DNA from: Klebsiella sp. RHBSTW-00484
GTDB taxonomy: Bacteria; Pseudomonadota; Gammaproteobacteria; Enterobacterales; Enterobacteriaceae
Assembly: GCF_013705725.1 (NCBI RefSeq)
Contig: NZ_CP055483.1
Location: 51,643 to 115,642, forward strand
DNA: 64,000 nucleotides
Reading direction: 5' to 3'
Of this stretch, positions 18,721-28,979 are shown piece after piece. Each line of letters starts with the position of its first letter. Within the stretch, counting starts at the first letter, position 1. The position numbers and the translations under genes are program-made. Below the pieces are notes generated by a model, which saw nothing but the letters and a program-made list of their open reading frames with translations, searched no databases and was not told the DNA's origin.

Positions 18721-19540
18721 GGCACTGTTGCAAAGTTAGCGATGAGGCAGCGTTTTGTCTTATTCAAAGGCCTTACATTTCAAAAACTCTGCTTACCAGG
18801 CGCATTTCGCCCAGGGGATCACCATAATAAAATGCTGAGGCCTGGCCTTTGCGTAGTGCACGCATCACCTCAATACCTTTGATGGTGGCGTAAGCCGTCT
18901 TCATGGATTTAAATCCCAGCGTGGCGCCGATTATCCGTTTCAGTTTGCCATGATCGCATTCAATCACGTTGTTCCGGTACTTAATCTGTCGGTGTTCAAC
19001 GTCAGACGGGCACCGGCCTTCGCGTTTGAGCAGAGCAAGCGCGCGACCATAGGCGGGCGCTTTATCCGTGTTGATGAATCGCGGGATCTGCCACTTCTTC
19101 ACGTTGTTGAGGATTTTACCCAGAAACCGGTATGCAGCTTTGCTGTTACGACGGGAGGAGAGATAAAAATCGACAGTGCGGCCCCGGCTGTCGACGGCCC
19201 GGTACAGATACGCCCAGCGGCCATTGACCTTCACGTAGGTTTCATCCATGTGCCACGGGCAAAGATCGGAAGGGTTACGCCAGTACCAGCGCAGCCGTTT
19301 TTCCATTTCAGGCGCATAACGCTGAACCCAGCGGTAAATCGTGGAGTGATCGACATTCACTCCGCGTTCAGCCAGCATCTCCTGCAGCTCACGGTAACTG
19401 ATGCCGTATTTGCAGTACCAGCGTACGGCCCACAGAATGATGTCACGCTGAAAATGCCGGCCTTTGAATGGGTTCATGTGCAGCTCCATCAGCAAAAGGG
19501 GATGATAAGTTTATCACCACCGACTATTTGCAACAGTGCC
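18721..19540 (-). mobile_element. IS26 (copy 4)
   Basis: 820 bp with intact termini, inverted with respect to copy 3. Left flank AATAAAAC (pairs with copy 1), right flank TGCTGGAG (pairs with copy 3). Confidence 0.97.
18773..19477 (-). CDS. tnpA: IS26 transposase
   Basis: A 234-aa intact IS6-family transposase, the same in translation as the other three copies. Confidence 0.97.
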   Translation of the reverse strand: MNPFKGRHFQRDIILWAVRWYCKYGISYRELQEMLAERGVNVDHSTIYRWVQRYAPEMEKRLRWYWRNPSDLCPWHMDETYVKVNGRWAYLYRAVDSRGRTVDFYLSSRRNSKAAYRFLGKILNNVKKWQIPRFINTDKAPAYGRALALLKREGRCPSDVEHRQIKYRNNVIECDHGKLKRIIGATLGFKSMKTAYATIKGIEVMRALRKGQASAFYYGDPLGEMRLVSRVFEM

Positions 19541-19677
19541 TGCTGGAGAACGCCTTCTATGGCGATATCAAAGCCTGGGTGACAGAGATCCATACTGCTC
19601 TGACGTCATTACAACTGGAATTACGTAGCCAGCATCTGGCCCTGACAAAGGAGTTGCTTAACAATGAACCTGCCTGA
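19541..19677 (+). pseudogene. Dynamin-like GTPase 2, C-terminal fragment
   Basis: The last codons of GTPase 2: LENAFYGDIKAWVTEIHTAL and on to ELLNNEPA-stop. Its first 8 bases (TGCTGGAG) repeat the broken edge at 15226-15233 in reverse complement. Once they are counted only once, the two parts join in frame. It overlaps the start of GTPase 3 by 14 bp, as expected of tightly packed operon genes. Confidence 0.88.
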
Positions 19678-21289
19678 TTATCAACACGTTTTTGATGTTT
19701 ACCATCACTGCCAGGAGACGCTCGAAGTGGGTTTACCTGCGGGTGAAGCGGCCTTGCTGGGCAAACGCCTGATGACGAAAAGCGAGCAATTGCAGCCAGT
19801 GATTATGGTTTACGGCGTCTATAACGCCGGAAAAAGCACCTTGCTGAACGCATTAATGGGCCGGGCTGATGCTGAGATGGCAGACAGGCCCATGACCGAT
19901 CAGGTGACGGGCTATCAGTGGCGCGGCTATACGCTGTATGACACGCCGGGCATCGATGCTCCGCAAGAACATCAGCAAGTGACGGAAGCGCATTTGCGCG
20001 AATCCGATGTCGTGTTGTTCGTCGTCGCCACGGGAGGCGCGGTCGAGGAGCAATCGACCTGGCAGGCGCTGATCTCGTTGGTCGAAAAAGAGCGACGGGT
20101 CATGCTGATCGTCAACAATAAAACCGGCCTCAAACCTGAATCACATGAATATATTCATCTTGTCGATCAGCTCAGACAGCGGCTTCAGTATGCCGCCGAC
20201 GAGGAACAGATCGACGATATACTCAGCAAAGTCAGTATTCATCTGGTGAATGCCCGTTCGGCACTCAAGGGAAGGCTTGAGCAGAAGTCAGGACTAATCA
20301 ACTCAAGCGGGATCACCTTGCTGGAAGAGCAACTGTCGCAATTTTTGCAGGAAACCGATCAGTACAGCGTGCTCGATACCTGTTACAGCGACCTGCGTCA
20401 GGCCATTGATACCGCCCTGCTCTCGCTCGCGAAAATCGCCGCCAGTCCGGAAAGCGAGGCCTTGCAGGACGCCAGACTGCGCGTAGAGAGTGAGTGCGAG
20501 CGCCTGAGCCTGCAACTCCATGATCATTTAGAGAAAAACATTCAGAAGCATCAGCATGTCCTAGCAGGCACCATTGATGACCTGCTGGAAAACTGCCGCT
20601 CTAAGCACGTCTTTGAAGCGGATCTCAGCCGTGAACTGGAAGTGGTTTCAGATAAGATTTTCCAGCAACAGCAGGCATTACTGGAAAGTGAACTGCCCAA
20701 AACGCAGCGCAAGCTGGAGGACATTGGTGAAACCTTGCAGGTCGCCGAGATGCGGCAGGCTCAGGCCGAAAGTCCCGACGTAAAAGCTTTCCAGAGTGAA
20801 GACGAGGAATCTGCCTGGAAACAGGGCTTGAAGCAGGTGATGGGCCACAGCGACAAACTGGATGTGAATGCCCTTGCCGAAGCAGGCGCCAAAAAAGGGT
20901 TAGTGATTGCCAAAGATCTGTTGCCAAATCTGTTTAAAGGGATTGGGAAAAGAACCATCGAGCGCTGGGCCGCTACGGCAGGACGCTTAGCAGGCCCTGC
21001 CATTGCTCTGGGCGTGGGAGCCTGGAACATTTATCAGGCCGTGAATGAAAATGAAAAATTAAGACAGGCAAGACGTCGCCGTCGAGAAGCCGCAGAAGAC
21101 ACCGCCGCCACGCTGATGGATGGGCTGAAACAGGCGTGGCAGGGGGTGATTCGCGAGGTGGTGAATGAGATTTTCGAACCAGTAGACGCTTTCCTGAAAC
21201 AGCGAAAAAACGAGCATCAGCAGCAGAGCGATCTCACCGCAAAACGCATTGAGGAATTAGAAACAGCCAAACGGGCTCTGTCGCATTAA
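19664..21289 (+). CDS. Dynamin-like GTPase 3, LeoA-like (C-terminus altered by IS6-type insertion)
   Basis: A 541-codon frame. P-loop GVYNAGKST is at residues 51-59, DTPG at 93-96 and NNKTG as a G4-like motif at 151-155. A long coiled helical stalk follows, with a hydrophobic RLAGPAIALGVGAWNIYQAV segment at about 445-465, and the C-terminus is charged. This layout is that of bacterial dynamins such as LeoA. From 21274 the reading frame enters an IS6-type terminus, so the last five codons are foreign and the natural C-terminus is lost. It may still be folded. Confidence 0.82.
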   Translation: MNLPDYQHVFDVYHHCQETLEVGLPAGEAALLGKRLMTKSEQLQPVIMVYGVYNAGKSTLLNALMGRADAEMADRPMTDQVTGYQWRGYTLYDTPGIDAPQEHQQVTEAHLRESDVVLFVVATGGAVEEQSTWQALISLVEKERRVMLIVNNKTGLKPESHEYIHLVDQLRQRLQYAADEEQIDDILSKVSIHLVNARSALKGRLEQKSGLINSSGITLLEEQLSQFLQETDQYSVLDTCYSDLRQAIDTALLSLAKIAASPESEALQDARLRVESECERLSLQLHDHLEKNIQKHQHVLAGTIDDLLENCRSKHVFEADLSRELEVVSDKIFQQQQALLESELPKTQRKLEDIGETLQVAEMRQAQAESPDVKAFQSEDEESAWKQGLKQVMGHSDKLDVNALAEAGAKKGLVIAKDLLPNLFKGIGKRTIERWAATAGRLAGPAIALGVGAWNIYQAVNENEKLRQARRRRREAAEDTAATLMDGLKQAWQGVIREVVNEIFEPVDAFLKQRKNEHQQQSDLTAKRIEELETAKRALSH

Positions 21290-21362
21290 CGGAGGTAAGT
21301 CAGTAAAGCCTCGCGTTGTCGATTATTCAGGCTGCCAGTAAATAAAACTGCTCCGCAGGTAT
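21274..21362 (-). mobile_element. IS6-family terminal fragment
   Basis: Starts GGCTCTGTCGCATTAACGG and, read on the minus strand, contains the same transposase tail and terminus as 18645-18720 with several differences. It is thus a second relative of the relict IS6 element, cut by IS21-type sequence. Confidence 0.75.
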
Positions 21363-21496
21363 TAGACGTCAACTAGTTTTGCCGACTGGCGCCAACTATT
21401 CTGGCCGCATCCTTTAGTGCGACGTTAAGTCGCGCTGGTTACTGCCTTTGCCGTCTTTTTCCTGTAGCTTTCTCCCTTCAGTTCGAACATATATCC
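21363..21496 (-). mobile_element. IS21-family right-end fragment
   Basis: On the minus strand it matches the last codons of istB and the end GCGCGACTTAACGTCGCACT at 49690-49770. It then continues beyond it to a terminus containing CTGGCGCCAACTATTCTGGC. It supplies the right end that the larger IS21-like copy lacks. Confidence 0.8.
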
Positions 21497-21706
21497 GAGG
21501 AGATCCAGACCGCTTCAGTACTTGATATTGAGCGGGTGCTGGAGCAGGGCGGCGACGCCCCGGTGTACGGGCCGAACCTGCGCGCCTCCTGCAGGCGCAT
21601 GGAAGCCGCGGGCTGGCTGCGCACCCTGCGCGCTCCGAACCTGCAGCTGGCCGTCGAGCTGACGAAGGCCGGTCGCGGCATTGCAGAACCGCTCTACCAA
21701 GGCTGA
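21497..21706 (+). pseudogene. Unknown protein, C-terminal fragment
   Basis: Seventy codons including the stop: ERVLEQGGDAPVYGPNLRAS, then RMEAAGWLRTLRAPNLQLAVEL. The GC content and codon use fit a plasmid backbone gene, and the 5' end is lost at the IS21 fragment. It looks like a small winged-helix type protein, but I do not recognise the family. Confidence 0.5.
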
Positions 21707-21983
21707 AACGGCACGACAACGGCTGACAGACGTCCGGCGTCTGCCGTTACGCCAGATGGCTGCCGGCGACGCGGTGGAGCTGCAGCTGGGTGATGGCCGT
21801 TACTTCCTGCGGGAAGCGGCCTACGTGATCCGTCTGGACGGTACCACCTGCCTGCAGCTGACGGATGCCGGCGGCATACGCCGGATAAAAGAGGGCGATC
21901 CCCTGCAGGTGGCCACATGGTATCAGACCTGTTTTGATGCAGGCCTGCCGGTCATCGTCCAGGTGAATGAGAGCCGGGACTGA
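21681..21983 (+). CDS. Unknown 100-aa protein
   Basis: Overlaps the preceding fragment by 26 bp and ends 30 bp before the next gene. Contains LPLRQMAAGDAVELQLGDGR and YFLREAAYVIRLDGTTCLQL, a beta-rich pattern with no catalytic motif. Probably part of a plasmid backbone operon with its neighbours. Function unknown. Confidence 0.55.
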   Translation: MQNRSTKAETARQRLTDVRRLPLRQMAAGDAVELQLGDGRYFLREAAYVIRLDGTTCLQLTDAGGIRRIKEGDPLQVATWYQTCFDAGLPVIVQVNESRD

Positions 21984-22013
21984 TCGCCACCACACAAGGA
22001 ACAGGAGCATAAA

Positions 22014-22475
22014 ATGAAAGTCACTGAACCCAGACTGAATACGCTGATCGATAACCTGAACACCCTGATTTGTGAGGACAGCCTGCTCACGCGCAAGGAG
22101 CGTGAAACGCTGGTACTGGCCGTCGCCGCCATCGGCGCCATGAAAGCGCGCGTCGGCATGAAAAAGCCCGCGATACCGGCATCGTCGAAACCGAAGGAAG
22201 AGAAACAGGCACCTGTACCTGACCCACGCTTTCCGAATGCCCGCCAGGCCTGGGTGGCTGAAGAGGAAACTTTATTACTGGATGCGCTCGATGGCGTCCC
22301 GAATGATGATATTGGTAAGCATCTTTTCTGGCTTTCCGAGAAACTGGGGAGAACACCGTTCAGCGTCGCCTGCAAAATCGCGTCACAAAGACATTTGACA
22401 AATGGTTGGAAAGAGCAGTTCAGGGAAGTTTCTGATAAAATTCGTTTGTCCGGTCTGAGTATCAGTGAATATTAG
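22014..22475 (+). CDS. Unknown 153-aa protein, plasmid backbone type
   Basis: Good AGGAG site before the ATG at 22014. The N-terminal half is helical (LNTLIDNLNTLICEDSLLTR), followed by a Pro/Lys-rich linker (about residues 48-72) and a C-terminal part WVAEEETLLLDALDGVPNDD resembling a Myb/SANT-like helix set. The stop TAG is also the left flank of the IS5-like insertion, so the last codon may have been created by it. Function unknown. Confidence 0.6.
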   Translation: MKVTEPRLNTLIDNLNTLICEDSLLTRKERETLVLAVAAIGAMKARVGMKKPAIPASSKPKEEKQAPVPDPRFPNARQAWVAEEETLLLDALDGVPNDDIGKHLFWLSEKLGRTPFSVACKIASQRHLTNGWKEQFREVSDKIRLSGLSISEY

Positions 22476-23559
<1,084 letters not shown>

Positions 23560-24285
23560 GGGTCTTCCCTTGTTGTGGTGGCTAAAGGCATGATAATGGC
23601 GTATTAATTCGCCAGAGGTCACCACCATGGACGAAAAGTCCCTCTATGCTCATATCCTCAACCTGTCTGCTCCGTGGCAGGTAACGTCTCTTTCTCTCGA
23701 TGAAAATGCGGGGTCTGTTACCGTTACTGTCGGGATCGCTGAAAATACTCAGTTGACCTGTCCGGCCTGCGGGAAATCCTGTCCTGCTCACGATCACCGG
23801 CATCGCAAATGGCGTCATCTCGATACCTGCCAGTTTTCAACGATAGTCGAAGCCGATGTCCCCCGCATTATGTGCCCGGAACATGGTTGCCTGACGCTGC
23901 CAGTTCCGTGGGCGGGACCCGGCAGCCGGTATACGTTGTTGTTCGAATCCTTCGTGCTCTCATGGCTGAAAATCAGTACCGTTGATGCTGTCAGGAAACA
24001 ACTGAAACTCAGCTGGAATGCCGTCGATAACATCATGCAGCGTGCGGTAAAGCGAGGACTGGCGCGCCGACGGTTGCCCCAGTCTGCGCGTCACCTCTGT
24101 GTGGATGAGGTGAGCTTCAAAAAGGGTTATCAGTATGTCACCGTTATCTCGGATACGCAGGGACAAGCGCTTGAGCTAAGGGATGATCGTGGTGTTGAGA
24201 GTCTTGCCGGTTATCTCCGAAACCTGGGTGACCGCCAGCTCGAATCCATCAAAACCTTGTCGATGGATATGAACCCGGCCTATAT
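23560..24285 (+). mobile_element. ISL3-family element, left part
   Basis: Starts GGGTCTTCCCTTGTTG and carries the 5' part of an ISL3-type transposase. It is cut at 24285 by the Tn5403-like inverted repeat. Confidence 0.75.
23627..24285 (+). pseudogene. ISL3-family transposase, N-terminal part
   Basis: About 219 codons: an N-terminal zinc-ribbon (TCPACGKSCPAHDHRHRKWR), IMCPEHGCLTLPVPW, a helix-turn-helix region (DAVRKQLKLSWNAVDNIMQR) and the first DDE Asp in LCVDEVSFKKG. The rest is absent where Tn5403-like DNA begins; the frame runs a few codons into the transposon repeat. Confidence 0.85.
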
Positions 24286-24318
24286 GGGGTCGGTTCCGGC
24301 TGAGGGCGAAATGACACC

Positions 24319-27216
24319 CTAAGCTTTCGGTTCCTTGGGCCAAAGATATTCGCCAGTCAGTAGAATGTGCGCCCAGCCCAATGGGGATATGTGGGGAAGA
24401 AATTCAGGGGGAACATCCAACCCTTCGTTCCGCCGCTCCGTGACGGCATGACCAAGATGGACGGTATTCCAGTAAATGATCACCGCAGTCAATAAATTGA
24501 GCCCAGCGATTCGGTAGTGCTGCCCCTCTGTCGTGCGATCGCGAATTTCCCCCTGCCTCCCGATACGGAGCGCATTTTTGAGCGCATGGTGGGCCTCTCC
24601 CTTGTTAAGACCGATCTGAGCACGCCGCTGCATGTCCGTATCCAGGATCCACTCAATAATGAAAAGGGTCCGTTCAATACGACCAACTTCACGAAGCGCA
24701 ACTGCAAGGTTGTTTTGTCGTGGGTAAGAAGCGAGCTTGCGCAGGAGTTGGCTGGGCCTGATTTTGCCAGCGGTCATCGTCGCGGCACAACGGAAAATAT
24801 CAGGCCAGTTCGCAACGATAAGATCCTCCCGGGCTTTTCCACCTACCAACTTGCGTAACTCCCTGGGGGTCGTATCGGGATTAAATACGTACAACCGCTT
24901 CGATGGCAGATCCCTGATTCGCAGAACGAGATTGTAGCCGAGCAGGCTACTGGCTCCGAACAAATGGTCGGTGAATCCTGCTGTATCGGCATACTGTTCG
25001 CGAACATGGCGACCGACCTCGTTCATCAGTAGTCCATCGAGAATATACGGTGCCTCGCTCACGGTCGCCGGGATCGACTGACAAGCGAATGGCGCGAACT
25101 GGTCGCTTACGTGAGTATACGCTTTGAGGCCGGGAACAGAACCATATTTGGCATTGACCATGTTCATGACTTCGCCATGCCGCGCTGTCGGGAAAAACTG
25201 ACCATCGCTCGATGCTGACGTGCCCATCCCCCAGACGCGTGACATCGGCAGTTTACCCTGCGCGGCCACCACAATTGCCAATGCCTGGTTCATGGCTTCG
25301 CTTTCAACATGCCAGCGGGCAAGGCGTGAGAGCTGCCAGTAATCATGCGTGTTTGTAGCTTCCGCCATCTTACGCAGGCCCAGATTGAGCCCTTCAGCGA
25401 GCAGGACGTTGAGCAGACCGATCCGGTCGCGACATGGAGCCCCGGTTCTCAGATGGGTAAACGCATCTGTGAAACCAAGGGCTGCATCAACTTCAAGCAG
25501 CATGTCGGTAATCCGAACGGACGGCATTCGGCGATACAGATCCAGTATGAGTGCCTCGGCACCATCCGGCACGTCTGCTGTCAACCTGTCGATCCGCAAC
25601 GTTCCATCTTCTATGCTACCGTGCGGAATAGTGCCGTTACGGGCAGCCCGGGCCAGCCGCTTAAGAGCGATCGTGAGTCGCGCCTTTCTGTCTGCCAGCC
25701 AATCCTGTGGGTTGGAAGGCACGGCCAGTTTTGCATTTTCCTGCGCCGCGATCATCGGCACCAGTACCTGCTTGAGGTCACCATAGCGGCGCGAATGAGC
25801 GAGCCAGACATCTCCGGAACGAAAAGCATCCCGGAGGTGAAAGAGTACCGCCACTTCCCAAAGACGGGTATCTCCTTTTTCCTGAGCTCGTAAATGACGG
25901 TTCCATTTGGAGCTGGGCCGCAGGAAACGCCTTTCTGGCGATGCAACACCTTTCATCTCTCCGATCGACAAAGCTGCTGCTACCAATGGTCCGGCGACCG
26001 GCGCGGCTTCGAGCTTCAGACAGCGCAACATGCGGGGCGCATAACGACGAAAGCGATGGTATCCCTGCCCGACATATGCAAGAGGCTCATCGGCTAGCGT
26101 GTTGCTGAGTTGAGTCCCTGTCGCTACCAGTTGAGCGAGCCGGTCCCATGCAACCGAACTGGCGACAGCCATCTCCAGCGGGGTTCCGTCACTGCGGGCC
26201 TCAAGCAACGAAGCTCCCAGCGCGGTGAAGGTACGGATCGTATCCGTGAGTGTGGCTTTAGAGCCGGAAATTGTTTCGTCATGCTGGCGCTTCGCTTCCC
26301 GCCAGGTTTTTCCTACGATCCTGTCATGGGTTTCGACTATGGCATCAGCAATCGCCGCTTCCCACTCCACAACACAGACGGCAAGGATCGCCCAGCGGCG
26401 GTCCGAAGTGATGTCACGCAAACCGTCGGTGAAGTAGCGTTCACCCTGCCGACGCAGCCGGGCAATGCGATGGGCAGGTATGCTGGCCAAAGCACTATGA
26501 TTGATATTCAGGGTACGCAGAAATTCGAGCCTGTCGAGCAAACGGTTAGCAGCAGCCGAGTTGTTACCAACCTCGAAGTTGCGAAGCCAGATGAAACGAC
26601 TGATATTGCCGGCGAGCATTTCACTCAGAAGTTTGTCCAGGTGATCGCGAACATCCGCTGTTAAATTTTCCGCAATCCGCGTTTCAATCCGCCGCTCAGC
26701 GGCGACCAGAGCATCCGCGCACAAGCGCTCGATTGTCGATACTGCGGGCAGAATGGTGGAAGTTTCCCGACACCGCACAATAAAACGATGAGCAAGATCC
26801 TCGTTTGATCTGGCATCTTCGGCCTGGCCGAAAGTCCACTCCCGCAGATCACGGGCACCACGGCCCGTGAAGGTCTTGTAGCCGTAAATTTCGCGCAGCG
26901 TGTCCATGTGCTGCTGACGGGTTTGGCGCCGTGTGGCATAAGTGAGAAGCGCATCAGCCGGAACTCCAAGCTGAGCACCGACGAAGGAAAGGACTTCACG
27001 CGGGATCATCTCACCAGGAGCCAGTGCACGGCCCGGATATCGTAAGGCACAAAGTTGCAGGGCAAAGCCAATCCTGTTTTCCGGTCTGCGGCGCTGCCTA
27101 ATGTTTTCCAGGTCATCATCGCCCAGCGTGTAGAACTTCAGTAGCGACAGTTCGTCCGTGGGCAGATCGAACAGCGCTGCTCGCTGCCGTTCGGTGAAAA
27201 TATGGCGTCGTGACAT
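24319..27216 (-). CDS. tnpA: Tn3-family transposase (Tn5403-like)
   Basis: A 965-aa DDE transposase of normal family length. N-terminal DUF4158-type segment (RQRAALFDLPTDELSLLKFY, RRPENRIGFALQLCALRYPG), and the C-terminal catalytic domain with GMGTSASSDGQFFP, YTHVSDQFAPF, EAPYILDGLL, DTAGFTDHLFG and HISPLGWAHILLTGEYLW. The stop falls in the inverted repeat. Divergent from tnpR, intact. Confidence 0.95.
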   Translation of the reverse strand: MSRRHIFTERQRAALFDLPTDELSLLKFYTLGDDDLENIRQRRRPENRIGFALQLCALRYPGRALAPGEMIPREVLSFVGAQLGVPADALLTYATRRQTRQQHMDTLREIYGYKTFTGRGARDLREWTFGQAEDARSNEDLAHRFIVRCRETSTILPAVSTIERLCADALVAAERRIETRIAENLTADVRDHLDKLLSEMLAGNISRFIWLRNFEVGNNSAAANRLLDRLEFLRTLNINHSALASIPAHRIARLRRQGERYFTDGLRDITSDRRWAILAVCVVEWEAAIADAIVETHDRIVGKTWREAKRQHDETISGSKATLTDTIRTFTALGASLLEARSDGTPLEMAVASSVAWDRLAQLVATGTQLSNTLADEPLAYVGQGYHRFRRYAPRMLRCLKLEAAPVAGPLVAAALSIGEMKGVASPERRFLRPSSKWNRHLRAQEKGDTRLWEVAVLFHLRDAFRSGDVWLAHSRRYGDLKQVLVPMIAAQENAKLAVPSNPQDWLADRKARLTIALKRLARAARNGTIPHGSIEDGTLRIDRLTADVPDGAEALILDLYRRMPSVRITDMLLEVDAALGFTDAFTHLRTGAPCRDRIGLLNVLLAEGLNLGLRKMAEATNTHDYWQLSRLARWHVESEAMNQALAIVVAAQGKLPMSRVWGMGTSASSDGQFFPTARHGEVMNMVNAKYGSVPGLKAYTHVSDQFAPFACQSIPATVSEAPYILDGLLMNEVGRHVREQYADTAGFTDHLFGASSLLGYNLVLRIRDLPSKRLYVFNPDTTPRELRKLVGGKAREDLIVANWPDIFRCAATMTAGKIRPSQLLRKLASYPRQNNLAVALREVGRIERTLFIIEWILDTDMQRRAQIGLNKGEAHHALKNALRIGRQGEIRDRTTEGQHYRIAGLNLLTAVIIYWNTVHLGHAVTERRNEGLDVPPEFLPHISPLGWAHILLTGEYLWPKEPKA

Positions 27217-27310
27217 ACAAATTCGTCCCTTTTGAAGTATAGTCTGTTTTGGACAACAGCCAGCCCATATAAATCAGGGCGTTCCGATACAAAAATCCAG
27301 GAGGGTTCAA
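27217..27310. promoter_or_regulatory. Probable res site and divergent promoters of Tn5403-like transposon
   Basis: The 94-bp gap between divergent tnpA and tnpR is the standard place for the resolution site and both promoters in this transposon class. I cannot delimit subsites. Confidence 0.5.
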
Positions 27311-27916
27311 TTGGGACATCGTGCCGCCATTTACTGCCGGGTTTCAACAGCGGATCAGTCTTGTGAACGCCAGGAATTTGATCTGCGAGCCTTCGCCGGC
27401 CGTGCCGGCTACGACGTGGTGGGAATATTTAAGGAAACAGGTTCAGGAACTAAACTCGACCGGGCCGAGCGAAAGAAAGTCCTGGCGCTTGCCCAGTCCA
27501 GACAAATTGATGCAATCCTGGTCACTGAGCTTTCCCGGTGGGGGCGCTCGACGCTCGATCTGCTCAATACGCTACGTGAACTGGAGAACTGGAAGGTTTC
27601 CGTGATAGCCATGAATGGAATGGCGTTCGATCTTTCGTCGCCGTATGGACGAATGCTGGCGACGTTTCTTTCCGGCATTGCGGAGTTTGAGCGGGATCTC
27701 ATCAGCGAGCGGGTCAAGTCAGGCCTTGCTGTTGCGAAGGCACGTGGTAAGAGGCTTGGTCGTCAGGCCGGAGTGCGACCAAAATCAGACCGACTTTTGC
27801 CTAAGGTGGTTGCGATGAGGGCCGAGGGACGCAGCTATCGCTGGATCGCACGCGAGCTCGGTATCAGCAAGAATACCGTCGCTGACATCGTGCAACGACA
27901 CAGAGCTAACGCTTAG
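27311..27916 (+). CDS. tnpR: Serine resolvase (Tn5403-like)
   Basis: A 201-aa small serine recombinase: the catalytic YCRVSTADQ segment with the nucleophile Ser near residue 12, ELSRWGRSTLDLL, and FLSGIAEFERDLISERVKSG, then a C-terminal helix-turn-helix (SYRWIARELGISKNTVADIV). The start is TTG at 27311 preceded by AGGAGG; there is no better ATG. The stop is in the right inverted repeat. It resolves cointegrates at res and represses tnpA. Confidence 0.92.
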   Translation: MGHRAAIYCRVSTADQSCERQEFDLRAFAGRAGYDVVGIFKETGSGTKLDRAERKKVLALAQSRQIDAILVTELSRWGRSTLDLLNTLRELENWKVSVIAMNGMAFDLSSPYGRMLATFLSGIAEFERDLISERVKSGLAVAKARGKRLGRQAGVRPKSDRLLPKVVAMRAEGRSYRWIARELGISKNTVADIVQRHRANA

Positions 27917-28649
27917 GGTGTCATTTCGCCCTCAGCCGGAACCGACCCCTGTATAGCTTGTGGGTAAGTGATAATGAAGTGCAAACGAGATGGCGCAAAT
28001 ACTCTTTTGGTTTATCTTTTAATTACTTACGTATTAAAAGATAAACCAAAAAATAAAAGACATTACTGTTATCCCCTTTAAAAAGTGGATAACCGAACAG
28101 CATCGGCGCGAGCGCCTCAAAAGTAGCTCCCCACGCTAAAGCGCGGGGCATTCAGAACGGAATCCCTCGATGGCTAACAGCTCGCCTGTTAGCCATCGAG
28201 GGATTGGACAAATCCGGCCACGCCGGATACGTCAGCAAATATCGCTGAAGAATTAGCTTACACGCTCGTAAGCGGCTCTTACGACCCGCTAACGCGGAGA
28301 TACGCCCCAACTGCGGCTTCGCCTTGTTGTGACCACTCCGACCGCGCACAAAAGCCTCTGAGCCGCTTTTAGCGGAATATGGCTTTGCAAGGTGAAGGGA
28401 TGGATAGGCGATCCCTTTCGATCCCTCACTGGTATCGGCGGCTAACCCTCGGTGCTACCTGTCATTTCATCCTGCCGCCTTACATGCGCTAACGCGCATA
28501 AATCCCCGTTCCTCAGTGGAACGAAAACTCACGCTAACAGGGTAGTGACCGGGTAGCCACGATAACTGCCAACAAAATTAGCTTATAGGTTAATTCTACC
28601 TTGTCTGAAATTAGCCTATAGGTTAATATTAATAGAAATGGGAGGTCAC

Positions 28650-28979
28650 ATGTTTAGCGTTGTTTATCACCCGGAAGCCAGGGAAGAAGCCACAGCATTA
28701 CCCGTAAAAATCAGGGTGAAGTTTGACCGTCTCATCGGCAAACTGGAGTATGACGCCCGATTACTGCGGGAGCCGGACACGAAGCCCCTGGGCGATGGAC
28801 TTTTTGAGATCCGCACGATGGGGACGGACATAGCCAGGGGAATCTGGGTATACCACAAAGGCAATACCATCATCATGCTCCGTGTTTTCATCAAGAAGTC
28901 ACAGAAAACGCCAGCGAAAGAAATCGATCTCGCCAAAAAGCGGTTAGCGGAGGTACTTAATGAAACTGGTAAGCCATAA
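28650..28979 (+). CDS. RelE/HigB-like (Gp49-type) toxin, copy 2
   Basis: 109 aa, same translation as the gene at 3813-4142, with the same GGAGG start and the direct-repeat operator upstream at 28576-28627. Both pairs are intact, so gene dosage is doubled and losing one block would not expose the cell to unopposed toxin. Confidence 0.85.
   Translation: MFSVVYHPEAREEATALPVKIRVKFDRLIGKLEYDARLLREPDTKPLGDGLFEIRTMGTDIARGIWVYHKGNTIIMLRVFIKKSQKTPAKEIDLAKKRLAEVLNETGKP

Larger units (their letters stand above)
24286..27949. mobile_element. Tn5403-like cryptic Tn3-family transposon
   Basis: 3664 bp bounded by perfect 38-bp inverted repeats (24286-24323 and 27912-27949) starting GGGGTCGGTTCCGGC. Holds only divergent tnpA and tnpR with a res region between. 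Size and content agree with Tn5403 of Klebsiella. Flanks are TATAT and TGTAT, not a matching pair. Confidence 0.88.

Noticed and set aside
14406..19540. Ordinary composite transposon made of IS26 copies 3 and 4
   Set aside because: The copies are inverted, have no outer target duplication, and the octamers pair in the pattern of an inversion within a gene.
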